Below are positions 1 through 8,547 of a stretch of 64,000 nucleotides of DNA, piece by piece. The stretch covers positions 248,001 through 312,000 of the forward strand of contig NZ_CP168030.1 of assembly GCF_041529975.1 (NCBI RefSeq). Reading direction: 5' to 3'. Each line of letters opens with the position of its first letter. Position 1 is the first letter of the stretch. The notes under the pieces are model-generated. The model did not search any database. It was given only the letters and a program-made list of their open reading frames with translations, and had not been told where the DNA came from. The position numbers and the translations under genes were made by a program. Origin of the DNA: Microbacterium maritypicum (GTDB taxonomy: Bacteria > Actinomycetota > Actinomycetes > Actinomycetales > Microbacteriaceae).

Positions 1-534
1 GTCTGCTCGAATCATGAGGCCGGGGCGTTCGAGGGGGTCTCGCACCTGCACCGACTCGGCCACCGCCGGATCGCGCTGGCGTTGCGAGCTGATTCCGCTC
101 CGTCGTCCGGAGTCCGCCGCGGGTATGAGGCATCCGTCCCGCACCTGGAGGGCATGGTGAGCACGATCGTCTCGAGGACGAGCGCGGAGTGGTTGCAGAC
201 GCACGCGGACGATGTGCTCCAGGAGATGGTTGATGGCAGCTGCACCGCGGCCCTCGTCTTCGGTGATCGCGAGGCCACGCTCCTCGAGGTCGCTGCGCAG
301 CGTCGGGGGCTGCGTGTGCCCGAGGATCTCGCCATCGTCTCCTATGACGACGAAGTGGCCGACGTCGCCCCGGTGCCACTGACAGCCGTGTCGCCGGCCA
401 AGCACCGCATCGGGCGGATGGCCGCGGCGCTCCTGCTCACGCGGATCACCGAGGGAGATCAGTCGCCGGTACAGCAGATCTCGATCGTGCCGAGGCTGAC
501 GATCCGCGATTCCTGCGGCGCCCGATCCCGCTAG
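1..534 (+). CDS. LacI/GntR-type transcriptional regulator, effector domain (5' end missing)
   Basis: The frame is open from the first base, so the gene begins outside the window; 177 C-terminal residues are present and no DNA-binding domain is visible. The end (PEDLAIVSYDDEVADVAPVP, then PLTAVSPAKHRIG) is the usual closing stretch of periplasmic-binding-protein-like effector domains of LacI and LacI-like GntR regulators. It closely resembles the C-terminus of the GntR-type regulator at 15402-16505 (PDDLALVAFDDEEAADAPLP), so the two are probably paralogues bracketing the sugar-acid locus. It likely senses a sugar; which one cannot be told. The next gene is convergent, 13 bases away. Confidence 0.8.
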   Translation, partial: VCSNHEAGAFEGVSHLHRLGHRRIALALRADSAPSSGVRRGYEASVPHLEGMVSTIVSRTSAEWLQTHADDVLQEMVDGSCTAALVFGDREATLLEVAAQRRGLRVPEDLAIVSYDDEVADVAPVPLTAVSPAKHRIGRMAAALLLTRITEGDQSPVQQISIVPRLTIRDSCGARSR

Positions 535-547
535 ACCCGCGCCCCGC

Positions 548-1396
548 TCAGCCGGCGAACAGCGTGACCGGCAGCCCGCGCACTCCGGGCTGCACGGCGA
601 ACACCGAACCCGCCTCGGTGCCGTGGTCGTCGGGGAGGCCCTGCGCTGACGTCGTGATGTAGAGCGTGTCGAGGTCGTCGCCGCCGAACGTGCACGCCGA
701 CACCTGCGGCACGGGGAGCTCGATCGTCTGCACGAGCGCTCCGGTCGCGTCGTAGCCGTGCACGGCACTGCCGCCCCAGAGGGCCACCCACACGCTGCCG
801 TCTGCGGCGACCGTCAGTCCGTCCGGGGACCCGTGCTCCTCGGGGATCGAGACGAATGCCCGCCGTCCGCGCAGCTCACCCTCGGCCACGTCGAAAACGT
901 CGATGCGGTGGGTGGCGGTGTCGACGTAGTAGGCGCGGCGGCCGTCGGGCGAGAAGCCGATGCCGTTCGAGATCGTCGCCCGAGGCAGCACAGTCGAGAC
1001 CGCGAGCTCCGCGTCGAGCCGCAGCACGAATCCGCCGTCCGGTGCGGCGTCGTAGGCCATGGAACCTGCGAGCAGGCGACCGCGCGGGTCGCAGCATCCG
1101 TCGTTCATGCGCACGTGCGGATCTTCATGCAGGGTCGCCACGGCGCGCGTCTCGCCGTCGACGTCATCAGCGAGGTAGAGCGTGCGGGCGCCGACCGCCA
1201 CCAGGCCGCCGTTGGTGCGCGGTCGCGCGAAGGCCAGGTACTCGTCGTCGATGTGCTGCCGCGTCACGCCGTCGGTGCCCAGCGTCAGCAGATCGCCGGC
1301 CTCCCCGTCGACCCACCGCAGTCCACCCCAGCCCGGCCACCACACGGGACCTTCGGCGTGACGGGCGACGGGACCGGTGACGTTCTCCGGGGTCAT
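548..1396 (-). CDS. SMP-30/gluconolactonase/LRE family protein
   Basis: 282-residue cytoplasmic beta-propeller of the SMP-30/gluconolactonase family, which hydrolyses sugar lactones with a divalent metal. Family signatures are visible: SNGIGFSPDGRRAYYVD with the metal-binding Asn, and GSPDGLTVAADGSVWVA with the metal-binding Asp. It is the last gene of a minus-strand trio; its ATG overlaps the stop of the methyltransferase-like gene (ATGA at 1393-1396), so the two are translationally coupled. Its place beside a uronate/Gfo-Idh-MocA locus fits hydrolysis of aldonolactones made by sugar dehydrogenases, but the substrate is an inference. Confidence 0.85.
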   Translation of the reverse strand: MTPENVTGPVARHAEGPVWWPGWGGLRWVDGEAGDLLTLGTDGVTRQHIDDEYLAFARPRTNGGLVAVGARTLYLADDVDGETRAVATLHEDPHVRMNDGCCDPRGRLLAGSMAYDAAPDGGFVLRLDAELAVSTVLPRATISNGIGFSPDGRRAYYVDTATHRIDVFDVAEGELRGRRAFVSIPEEHGSPDGLTVAADGSVWVALWGGSAVHGYDATGALVQTIELPVPQVSACTFGGDDLDTLYITTSAQGLPDDHGTEAGSVFAVQPGVRGLPVTLFAG

Positions 1397-2154
1397 GCTT
1401 CCTCTCTCGGCTGGGTGCGCCCGGCGGCGTCGAGCGACACGGAGCCCGCTCCACGACTGCGCGCGACGTACACGGTGTTCGACGAGACCCCGTCGGTCAC
1501 GGGATTGTCGAAATCGACGATGTGGGCGACGGCGTCATCGAACACGGCGTTCAGCTCGACCATGAACTCGTCGTCGGGCGGATCATCCGACCACAGGGCG
1601 AAGACCCCGCCCGCGGCGAGATGACGGTCGAGCGCACGCAGACCGGCGGCGTCGTAGAGGTCGGCGTGCGTCGGGTCGAGCTGGTGGCGCGGAGAGTGGT
1701 CGACGTCCAGGAGGATGGCCGAATACCCGCGGTGCCCCTCAGCGGGTGCCGACCGCATGACGGCGAAGAAGTCGTCCTCGACCAGACTCGTACGCGCATC
1801 CTCGACGAGTTCCGCCGACGCGGGCAGGAGCTTGCGCTCGTGCCAGCCGATCACGGCGCCCAGTCGATCGATCACCGTGAGCGATGCCACCCGCGCATCG
1901 CGCAGCGCCGCGACGGCGGTGTAGCCGAGCCCGAGCCCGCCGACCAGGACCGAGAGGTCGTCGCCGACCACCGCGGCGAGCCCCAGATTCGCGAGCTCTT
2001 CCTCTGCCACCGTGAACAGGCTCGACATCAGGTATTCGTCGCCGAGCTTGACCTCGTAGATCTCCTGCCCGACCGCCGGCTCCGTGCGCCGGCGCAGCAT
2101 GAGGTCGCCGATCGGCGTCGTCTGCCAGTCGAGCTCTTCGAACCGAGTGATCAC
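1393..2154 (-). CDS. Spermidine synthase-like / class I methyltransferase-fold protein
   Basis: 253 residues with a Rossmann-like nucleotide-binding fold: a glycine-rich loop (LVGGLGLGYTAVAAL), an acidic residue closing the next strand (VIDRLGAVIGWHE) and a later ILLDVDHSP strand, the pattern of spermidine-synthase-like proteins. True aminopropyltransferase activity is not assured; many such actinobacterial proteins are orphan methyltransferase-like enzymes. The start chosen is the GTG at 2154, which overlaps the stop of the upstream gene (GTGA). A much longer upstream extension in this frame is an artefact of high GC. Confidence 0.75.
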   Translation of the reverse strand: MITRFEELDWQTTPIGDLMLRRRTEPAVGQEIYEVKLGDEYLMSSLFTVAEEELANLGLAAVVGDDLSVLVGGLGLGYTAVAALRDARVASLTVIDRLGAVIGWHERKLLPASAELVEDARTSLVEDDFFAVMRSAPAEGHRGYSAILLDVDHSPRHQLDPTHADLYDAAGLRALDRHLAAGGVFALWSDDPPDDEFMVELNAVFDDAVAHIVDFDNPVTDGVSSNTVYVARSRGAGSVSLDAAGRTQPREEA

Positions 2155-3023
2155 CGCGGCATGCCTCCGTCGTCGTCGCCCGGCAGAGGCGGGATGCGGG
2201 CGGGGCCCGCGGATGTGCTCGCGTCTCGGGGTTTCTCGTCGCGGAGGGGGAGCGGCATCCGCTCGGGCTCCGGGGTGGCCGTCTCCGGGGCGGAGATCTC
2301 CTTCGCCACCTGCTTCTCGAGCACCGTGACGGCGTCGTCGGAGAGCAGGATGAGGCCGTCGAGCTCTTCGCGCACGCGCTTGTACGCGACGTTGCGCTCT
2401 GCCTGCGTGGCCGACTCGTCGACCGCGACCTTGAGCAGCTGCTGAGCCCGTTCCAGTCGCTTGCGCTCCGGCGCGGTGAACGTCGAGTCGCGCAGACGCC
2501 GGGCATCCTTCTCGGCGATCTCGAATGCGACCGCGTAGTCGCCCACCGCCTGCAGGTACTCGGTGATCTGCTGCTCCGACACCTTCGCCTCGGCGGATGC
2601 CGGACGCAGCGCATCCGCCGTCTTCTTGGTGCGCAGGAACGCGGCGGTCAGCGGCTGACGGCCGTCGCTCATGGCGGGGAAGGCGATGAGCTTCGCGACG
2701 TCGAGTTCGTAGTCGAGCCAGCGTGCGGTGATCTCGTCGTGCTCGGCGAACAGGCGCGCGACCAGGTCGTTCGGGACGACGGATGCCGTGGTGTCGACCA
2801 CCGAAGGGCCGCGGCGCTTGGCCTGCTGGGTGAGCGCACGCGCCTCGATCTCGGCCGTCTTCAGCTGCGCCTTCATGCGAAGAGTCTCCAGGCGGCGCTC
2901 GTGCCGGCGCTTGGAACCCTGCTCCCACGCCTTCGCGGCACCGCCGGCCATCCCCATGATGGGGAAGATGAGCCACCAGTAGTTGCCCGCGAAGTTCCAG
3001 AAGCCCTGGATGAACTCGTCCAT
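2151..3023 (-). CDS. Membrane-anchored coiled-coil protein of unknown function
   Basis: 290 residues. An N-terminal transmembrane segment (about residues 8-28, rich in W/Y/F/G) is followed by a basic stretch (KRRHERR) and a long charged helical region that looks coiled-coil, ending in a Pro/Asp-rich disordered tail. The topology suggests an inner-membrane anchor with a cytoplasmic helical domain. First gene of a three-gene operon with the methyltransferase-like and SMP-30 genes, both coupled by 4-base overlaps. I recognise no functional family. Confidence 0.7.
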   Translation of the reverse strand: MDEFIQGFWNFAGNYWWLIFPIMGMAGGAAKAWEQGSKRRHERRLETLRMKAQLKTAEIEARALTQQAKRRGPSVVDTTASVVPNDLVARLFAEHDEITARWLDYELDVAKLIAFPAMSDGRQPLTAAFLRTKKTADALRPASAEAKVSEQQITEYLQAVGDYAVAFEIAEKDARRLRDSTFTAPERKRLERAQQLLKVAVDESATQAERNVAYKRVREELDGLILLSDDAVTVLEKQVAKEISAPETATPEPERMPLPLRDEKPRDASTSAGPARIPPLPGDDDGGMPR

Positions 3024-3045
3024 GATGCGTTCAGCCTACTGCGCG

Positions 3046-3085
3046 GGGTGGTCGCGCCCGGGGTCGCTCACGGGCGCGACCACCC
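3046..3085. terminator. 14-bp perfect hairpin after the mannonate dehydratase gene
   Basis: Inverted repeat GGGTGGTCGCGCCC (3046-3059) and its exact complement (3072-3085) around a 12-base loop. It lies 5 bases beyond the stop of the minus-strand gene at 3091 and upstream of the next minus-strand operon, as expected for an intrinsic terminator. No clear U-tract, common in high-GC actinobacteria. Confidence 0.7.
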
Positions 3086-3090
3086 ACCGT

Positions 3091-4329
3091 TCACCAGTCG
3101 TGGACGGTGCCGTCGAGGAGGCGGTTGTAGGGGAGGTAGGCCTGCTCGTAGGGGTACTTGCCCGCTTCGTCGACGTCGAGCTCGACGCCGAGTCCGGGCT
3201 TGTTCCCGGGGTGCAGGTATCCGTCGGTCCAGGTGAACGACTGCTGGAAGACCTGGTCGGTGCGGGCGCCGTGCTGCATGTACTCCTGGATGCCGAAGTT
3301 GTGGATCGACAGTCCCAGGTGCATCGCGGCGGCCATGCCGACCGGAGAGATGTCGGTCGGCCCGTGCATGCCCGACTTGATCTGGTACATCGCCGCGTAG
3401 TCGAGCGTCTTCTTCAGTGCGGTGATGCCGCCCATGTGGGTGACGGCTCCGCGGACGTAGTCGATGAGCTGGTCGCGGATGATGTCCTTGAAGTCCCACA
3501 CCGTGTTGAAGATCTCCCCGATCGCGAGCGGGGTGGTGGTGTGCTGGCGCACGAGTCGCAGTGCCTCCTGGTTCTCGGCGGGCGTGCAGTCCTCCAGCCA
3601 GAACAGGTCGTACGGCTCGAGATCCTTGCCGAGCCGGGCGGCCTGGATGGGGGTCATCCGGTGGTGGCCGTCGTGCAGCAGCGGGATGTCGGGACCGAAC
3701 TCGTTCCGCACGGCCTCGAACACCCCGGGGAGGTGGTTGAGGTAGGCGCGGGTGTCCCAGTCCTCCTCCACCGGCTTCGCGCCGCGGCGGGCGGGCTCGT
3801 GGTCGTACCGCACCGACGCATCGCCGACATCGGCCCCCTGTGCGGCGATCCCGTAGATCGCCTTCAACGTGGGCACCCCGGTCTGCACGCGGATGGCCTT
3901 GTATCCCTGTTCCTGGTGCGCGCGGATCGAGTCGAACAGCTCCGGCAGTTCCTTGCCCGACGCGTGTCCGTACGCCATCAGGCCGTTCCGCGACGCTCCC
4001 CCGAGCAGCTGGTACACCGGGAGACCGGCGACCTTGCCCTTGATGTCCCACAGCGCCATGTCCACTGCGGCGATCGCGGCCATCGTCACCGGGCCCCGCC
4101 GCCAGTACGCGCTGCGGTACAGGAACTGCCAGGTGTCCTCGATGCGCGACTCGTCCGCCCCGATCAGCAACGGCACCACGTGCTCGGTCAGATACGCGAC
4201 GACGGCGAGCTCGCGGCCGTTCAACGTCGCATCGCCCAGCCCCGTCACCCCGTCGGCGGTCGTGATCTTCAGCGTCACGAAGTTGCGATCCGGACTTGTG
4301 ACGATCACGTCAGCCCTGTCGATGGTCAT
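3091..4329 (-). CDS. manD: D-mannonate dehydratase (enolase superfamily, ManD/RspA type)
   Basis: 412 residues, full length for the family. It dehydrates D-mannonate to 2-keto-3-deoxygluconate in hexuronate breakdown. Enolase-superfamily metal ligands are visible as D220 (LLHDGHHR), E246 (WLEDCTP) and E272 (AIGEIFN); R147 (AIRVQT) and Y159 (KAIYG) sit where characterised ManD enzymes carry their Tyr/Arg pair, with H222 and H322 ([10 protein letters not shown]) as further active-site residues. Some members of this family have weak or no activity on mannonate, so the substrate is probable rather than certain. Its ATG overlaps the nagA stop (ATGA), making it the third gene of a nagB-like/nagA/manD operon. 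Confidence 0.9.
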   Translation of the reverse strand: MTIDRADVIVTSPDRNFVTLKITTADGVTGLGDATLNGRELAVVAYLTEHVVPLLIGADESRIEDTWQFLYRSAYWRRGPVTMAAIAAVDMALWDIKGKVAGLPVYQLLGGASRNGLMAYGHASGKELPELFDSIRAHQEQGYKAIRVQTGVPTLKAIYGIAAQGADVGDASVRYDHEPARRGAKPVEEDWDTRAYLNHLPGVFEAVRNEFGPDIPLLHDGHHRMTPIQAARLGKDLEPYDLFWLEDCTPAENQEALRLVRQHTTTPLAIGEIFNTVWDFKDIIRDQLIDYVRGAVTHMGGITALKKTLDYAAMYQIKSGMHGPTDISPVGMAAAMHLGLSIHNFGIQEYMQHGARTDQVFQQSFTWTDGYLHPGNKPGLGVELDVDEAGKYPYEQAYLPYNRLLDGTVHDW

Positions 4330-5510
4330 CGGTTTCCTCCTGCGGCTGCGGGTGCGTCGGTCATGTCGGTGGCGGGTTCGCCGGCGATCAGCACCTCACG
4401 TGGCGTGATCGAAAGCTCGCCGGGCGCCCAGTCGAAGAGCAGCACGTCGGCGCGGGCGCCGACCGTCCAGTGCGGGCCGTCTCCGAGGACGGATGCGGGT
4501 GCCGAGGTCGCGAGCCGCAGCGCCGCCGACAGTGAACCGGTCAGGCGGGCGACCGTGGCGACGCCGACGTCGAGGGTCTGCACGGATCCCGCGAGGAACC
4601 CGGTCGCCACGTGCCGCAGCGCTCCGTCGTCGGCGAGGTGCACGCCCCCGCCGACCGTCGAGACGCCGTTCTCCCGCAGGGCCGTCGGGGTGGCGACGGC
4701 GTCGCTCACGAGGAAGACGCCGTGGTCGCGCTTCGCGGCGATCATGGTCGCGAGCGTGGCATCGGGCAGGTGGTGGCCGTCGGCGATGACACCGGCGGCG
4801 AGCCGGCGCTCGGCGAGCTGCGTCCACAGGTAGTTCGGATGCCGGGGGAGCACCGCATGCGCGCCGTTGCCGAGGTGCGTCGAGAGCGTGGCACCGGCGT
4901 CGACGACCGCGGTGATCTCGGCATCCGTCGCGTGGGTGTGCCCGACCGCGACCCGCACGCCGTGCGCGACGAGGAAGCGCGTGGCCTCGACCGACCCCGG
5001 ATGGTGCGGAGACAGGGTCACGACCCGGAGCAGGCCGGGAGCGGCGTCGAGCCAGGTCTGCAGCTCGGCGATGGCCGGCGGGCGGATGTGCGCGAGCGGA
5101 TGCACGCCGCGGGGGCCGTCCTGCTCCGAGAGGCTCGGACCCTCGACGTGGATGCCGGCGACCGCGCGCGAGGTCGCGGTCGAGGTGCGCACGGCCTCGT
5201 CGATCGCACGGATGCGGGCGAGCATCTCGGCGGGCGAGGCGGTGATGACGGTCGGCAGGAATCGCGTGACGCCGTGGGCGGCGAGAGACTGTGCCATCGC
5301 CGCGATGTGGGCCGCCGAGGGCTCTGCCGCATTGGCGTCGCCGTCGAGATGGCCGTTGACCTGCAGGTCGATCAGTCCGGGTCCGATCCACGGGGCGCCG
5401 TCACCGGGGTCCGCGGTCGGGGTGAGCGCGCTGATCCGGCCGTGCTCGACGACGACCTCCAGCCCGCCCGCTCCGAGGGCGTCGCGACCGTGCAGCGTGC
5501 GCGCGGTCAT
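4326..5510 (-). CDS. nagA: N-acetylglucosamine-6-phosphate deacetylase
   Basis: 394-residue amidohydrolase-fold enzyme removing acetate from GlcNAc-6-phosphate in the cytoplasm. Landmarks: [11 protein letters not shown] after an N-terminal beta-sandwich strand set, HVEGPSLSE with the metal-binding Glu, VGHTHATD and LGNGAH histidines, and VSDAVATP with the catalytic Asp. The start is the ATG at 5510, which overlaps the stop of the NagB-like gene (ATGA); a longer reading in the same frame would run through that gene. Second gene of the operon under the 6298-6325 promoter/operator. Confidence 0.92.
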   Translation of the reverse strand: MTARTLHGRDALGAGGLEVVVEHGRISALTPTADPGDGAPWIGPGLIDLQVNGHLDGDANAAEPSAAHIAAMAQSLAAHGVTRFLPTVITASPAEMLARIRAIDEAVRTSTATSRAVAGIHVEGPSLSEQDGPRGVHPLAHIRPPAIAELQTWLDAAPGLLRVVTLSPHHPGSVEATRFLVAHGVRVAVGHTHATDAEITAVVDAGATLSTHLGNGAHAVLPRHPNYLWTQLAERRLAAGVIADGHHLPDATLATMIAAKRDHGVFLVSDAVATPTALRENGVSTVGGGVHLADDGALRHVATGFLAGSVQTLDVGVATVARLTGSLSAALRLATSAPASVLGDGPHWTVGARADVLLFDWAPGELSITPREVLIAGEPATDMTDAPAAAGGNR

Positions 5511-6289
5511 CGCACCGCCGGGGCCGCCACGGCCGGTGCGGGATGCAGCAGCGACGCCGCGTCGCGGTCGACGTGCACCTCGCAGTGCGGGTGCCGCCGC
5601 AGCACGGTGCACGGCCAGTGCGAGCTGATCGGCTCTTCGACCAGGGCGCGCACGGCCTCGGCCTTGCGGGCATCGGGCACGGCGCACACGAGGTGGGCGC
5701 CGTTCATCAGCGCCGGGATGGTCAGCGTCAGTGCGTGGGTGGGCACGGCCTCGAGCGTATCGAAGCAGTCGTCGTCGACCTGCTGCACGCGGCTGGCGAG
5801 GTCGAGCTGCACCACGCGCACGGGGCACGGGTCGCCGAGGTCGGCGTCGGGCGGATCGTTGAACGCGATGTGGCCGTTCACGCCGATGCCGAGGCACACC
5901 AGGTCGATGGGCCCTTCGGTGAGCAGGGCCGCGTACTCCTCGGTCGCCGCCTGGGCGCCGAGCTCGGTGCGCATGGGGTGGAACGCGGCGGGCTGCACCG
6001 CATCGACGAGGTGGGTGCGCAGCCAGTTGCCGAAGCGCTGGGGAGCCGCGGGGTCGAGATCGAGGTACTCGTCCATGTGCAGGATCGTGATGCGGTCCCA
6101 CGGCACGTCGGGCTCGGCGGTGAGGGCTCGGTACACGTCGAGCTGGCTGGGGGCGGCGGCGGCGATCATCCGAGCGGTGCCGCGAGCGGCCACGGCTTCG
6201 CGCAGCGTGCGCGCCGCCGATCGCGCGGCGGCAGCGCCCATCGCGGCGCGGTCGGGGTGGGCATGCAGGGCGAACGTCGTCGTGCTCAT
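5507..6289 (-). CDS. Glucosamine-6-phosphate deaminase family protein (NagB-like)
   Basis: 260 residues. NagB-type sugar-phosphate isomerase fold with HMDEY (71-75, carrying the Asp used for proton transfer) and GVNGHIAFNDPP (136-147). In classical NagB the second motif has Asp before GH and Glu after the Asn; here these are Asn and Asp. This variant matches a NagB-like branch, so deamination of glucosamine-6-phosphate is likely given the coupled nagA, but not proven. First gene of the operon: its ATG lies 8 bases after a -10 box, so the transcript has almost no leader. An operator fills the promoter spacer. Confidence 0.8.
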   Translation of the reverse strand: MSTTTFALHAHPDRAAMGAAAARSAARTLREAVAARGTARMIAAAAPSQLDVYRALTAEPDVPWDRITILHMDEYLDLDPAAPQRFGNWLRTHLVDAVQPAAFHPMRTELGAQAATEEYAALLTEGPIDLVCLGIGVNGHIAFNDPPDADLGDPCPVRVVQLDLASRVQQVDDDCFDTLEAVPTHALTLTIPALMNGAHLVCAVPDARKAEAVRALVEEPISSHWPCTVLRRHPHCEVHVDRDAASLLHPAPAVAAPAVR

Positions 6290-6297
6290 GATTCGCA

Positions 6298-6325
6298 AGA
6301 TTAATGCAACCGCTTGCAAAGTCAA
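6298..6325 (-). promoter_or_regulatory. nagB-like/nagA/manD promoter with LacI-type operator in the spacer
   Basis: Read on the minus strand: -35 TTGACT (6320-6325), a 16-base spacer, and -10 TAATCT (6298-6303), 8 bases before the start codon. The spacer holds the near-palindrome TGCAACCGCTTGCA (6305-6318, plus-strand reading), a typical LacI-family operator. Binding there would block RNA polymerase. The divergent lacI gene at 6428 is an obvious candidate regulator. Confidence 0.8.
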
Positions 6326-6427
6326 GCCCCCGAATGGAATCCGTTCCGCGTTCTCGCCGCCCCCGGGAGGAGATTCCCGAGGGTTCGCACGCGCGCAGCC
6401 ACGGTGCACGGGCTTAGTGTGTGTGAC

Positions 6428-7444
6428 GTGACAGGCAACAGGAAGACGGCATCGACGTCGGTGACGATCGGCGACATCGCCCGCGTGGCCGGTGTCTCGC
6501 GGTCGACGGTTTCCCGCGCGTTCAGCCGCCCCGAGCTGCTGAACCCCGAGACGGTGCGACGCGTCAAAGCCGCGGCCGACGAGCTCGGTTACGTCATGAA
6601 CCACGCCGCGCGCGCTCTCTCCACCGGTCGCTTCGGCAACGTCGCCGTGGTCGTCCCCGACATCGCCAACCCGTTCTTCCCGCCGCTCGTGCGGCGCGTG
6701 CAGACGCTGGCCGACGCCGCCGGCTACGCGGTGTTCCTCGGCGACTCCGACGAGATCGCCGACCGCGAGGCCAACCTCACCTCGCGCCTCAGTGCCCAGG
6801 TCGAGGGCTTCGTCCTGGCCTCCCCGCGCCTCGACGAGGACCGCATCCGCGAGCTCGACGCCTCGCGCCCCGTGGTGCTCGTGAACCGCGACATCGAGGG
6901 CCTGGCGCGGGTGCTGATCGATCCGAGCGGAGGCCTCGACGAGGCTGTCGCGCACCTCCACCGCCTCGGCCACACCCGCGTGGTCTACCTGTCGGGGCCG
7001 CGCGAGTCGTGGTCGGACCAGCAGCGCCGGGCCGCCCTCGCCCGGGCCGCCGGGCGCGCGGGACTCGAGGTCATCGTGCAGGAGCTGGGGCGCCCGAGCT
7101 CGGCCGGCGGACGCGACGCGGTCGGCGGCATCCTCGCCTCCGAGGCGACGGCTGTGATCGCCTTCGACGACGTGGTCGCCCAGGGCGTGATGGCGGGGCT
7201 CGCGCTGCGCGGCATCGACGTTCCCCGCGACATCAGCGTGATCGGATGCGATGACACCCTCGCCTCCGGCACGCATCCGGCCCTCACCACGATCTCGGCC
7301 GCGTCGGCGGCGGCGGGCGATGCGGCGGCCGAGCTGCTGCTCGGCGTGCTCGCCAGCGGGGAGCGCTCGGATGCCCGCGTGACGATCGCCACGCACCTCG
7401 TCGTCCGGGCCACCACGGAGGCTGCGCACACGATCGGCGGTTGA
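6428..7444 (+). CDS. LacI family transcriptional regulator
   Basis: 338 residues. N-terminal helix-turn-helix (TIGDIARVAGVSRSTVSRAF, about residues 12-31) and hinge helix, then a periplasmic-binding-like effector domain (VAVVVPDIANPFFPPLV; IGCDDTLASGTHPALTTIS). The start is placed at GTG 6428; GTG 6419 is an alternative, and an in-frame extension to 6314 would run over the nagB-like promoter. Divergent from the nagB-like operon and upstream of the Gfo/Idh/MocA operon, both with TGCAAnCGnTTGCA-type sites, so it is the likely local repressor. Effector unknown. Confidence 0.88.
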   Translation: MTGNRKTASTSVTIGDIARVAGVSRSTVSRAFSRPELLNPETVRRVKAAADELGYVMNHAARALSTGRFGNVAVVVPDIANPFFPPLVRRVQTLADAAGYAVFLGDSDEIADREANLTSRLSAQVEGFVLASPRLDEDRIRELDASRPVVLVNRDIEGLARVLIDPSGGLDEAVAHLHRLGHTRVVYLSGPRESWSDQQRRAALARAAGRAGLEVIVQELGRPSSAGGRDAVGGILASEATAVIAFDDVVAQGVMAGLALRGIDVPRDISVIGCDDTLASGTHPALTTISAASAAAGDAAAELLLGVLASGERSDARVTIATHLVVRATTEAAHTIGG

Positions 7445-7470
7445 CCATGCAACCGGTCGCATGATTTACT
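7441..7470 (+). promoter_or_regulatory. Promoter/operator of the oxidoreductase operon
   Basis: -35 TTGACC (7441-7446, sharing bases with the lacI stop codon), 18-base spacer and -10 TTTACT (7465-7470), with the ATG at 7478 only 7 bases further on, so the mRNA is probably leaderless. The spacer contains TGCAACCGGTCGCA (7448-7461), a one-mismatch relative of the LacI-type operator at 6305. Confidence 0.72.
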
Positions 7471-7477
7471 GTCGCCC

Positions 7478-8479
7478 ATGCCTCGGATCGCGATCATCGG
7501 TGCCGCCCATCCGCACGTGGACTACGTGCTCGACGAGCTGACCCGCGCCGACCGCGCCGCGTTCGAGCTCGTCGGCGTGCAGGACTCCGACCCTGCTGTC
7601 GCCGCGCATCACGCCGCCCGTTTCGGCGTGCCCGCCTTCGACCGCGCCGAGGATCTGCTCGCCGAGGGCGTCGACGTCGCCGTGATCGCCGGTGTCTACG
7701 GAGCGCGTGGCGCCGATGCCGTCGCCGCGCTCCGTGCCGGTGCCCATGTGCTGGCCGACAAGCCGCTGTGCACCTCGCTCGCCGAGCTCGACGAGATCGA
7801 GGCCGTGGCCTCCGAGGTCGACCGCACCGTGAACCTGCTGCTCGAGAAGCGCGGTTACCCCGAGACGCTCGCCGCACTCGACGTCGTGCGCGCCGGAGAG
7901 CTGGGCGACATCGTCGGTGTCACCTCCTCGGGCCCGCACAAGCTCAACCGCGCCCAGCGCCCGGGCTGGTTCTTCGACCCGGCGCAGTACGGCGGCATCC
8001 TGACCGACCTGTCGGTGCACGACCTCGACGCCGCGCTCCTGTTCGCGCCGGCCGACGAGGGCGTGATCCGGGGAGCCGTGTCGGCCCCGCTCGACGGCGC
8101 CCAGGGATTCACGCGCTACGGCTCGGCCACCCTCACGACGCCGAACACCGTCGTCTCCGCCGAGGTGAGCTGGCTCACCCCGCAGGCCTCCGACGTGCAC
8201 GGCGACTACCGGCTGCGCCTGGTCGGCACCCGCGGGACCGCGGAGATCTTCTGGGCCCGCGGCCGCGTCGAGGTCACCACCGACGATCAGCCGACCCGCG
8301 CGCTCGATCTGCCGCCGGGACGACGTCCGGCCGAAGAGGCACTCGACGCCTTCGCCGACGGGCGCACCCCCGAGGTCGGAACGCGGGATTCGCTCGCCCC
8401 GACCCGACTCGCCCTCCTCGCCCAGGCATCCGCCGACCAGGGCGGCACCGCGCTGGCCTGGTCGCGCCCGGCCGACTGA
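7478..8479 (+). CDS. Gfo/Idh/MocA family oxidoreductase
   Basis: 333 residues. N-terminal Rossmann fold (IAIIGAAHPH) with the ADKPLCTS segment matching the family's EKP motif (Lys kept), then the alpha/beta domain with LTDLSVHDLDAALLF holding the catalytic-type Asp/His. These enzymes oxidise sugars, inositols or glycosides with NAD(P). First of three related but quite different oxidoreductases on the same strand, behind a promoter with a LacI-type operator. The substrate cannot be read from sequence; the locus points to a uronic or amino sugar derivative. Confidence 0.85.
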   Translation: MPRIAIIGAAHPHVDYVLDELTRADRAAFELVGVQDSDPAVAAHHAARFGVPAFDRAEDLLAEGVDVAVIAGVYGARGADAVAALRAGAHVLADKPLCTSLAELDEIEAVASEVDRTVNLLLEKRGYPETLAALDVVRAGELGDIVGVTSSGPHKLNRAQRPGWFFDPAQYGGILTDLSVHDLDAALLFAPADEGVIRGAVSAPLDGAQGFTRYGSATLTTPNTVVSAEVSWLTPQASDVHGDYRLRLVGTRGTAEIFWARGRVEVTTDDQPTRALDLPPGRRPAEEALDAFADGRTPEVGTRDSLAPTRLALLAQASADQGGTALAWSRPAD

Positions 8480-8547
8480 GACTCGCTGACCGAGCCCCGC
8501 CGACTGCGCCGACACCTCCGGCATCCACCCCCACGACAGGAGACATC

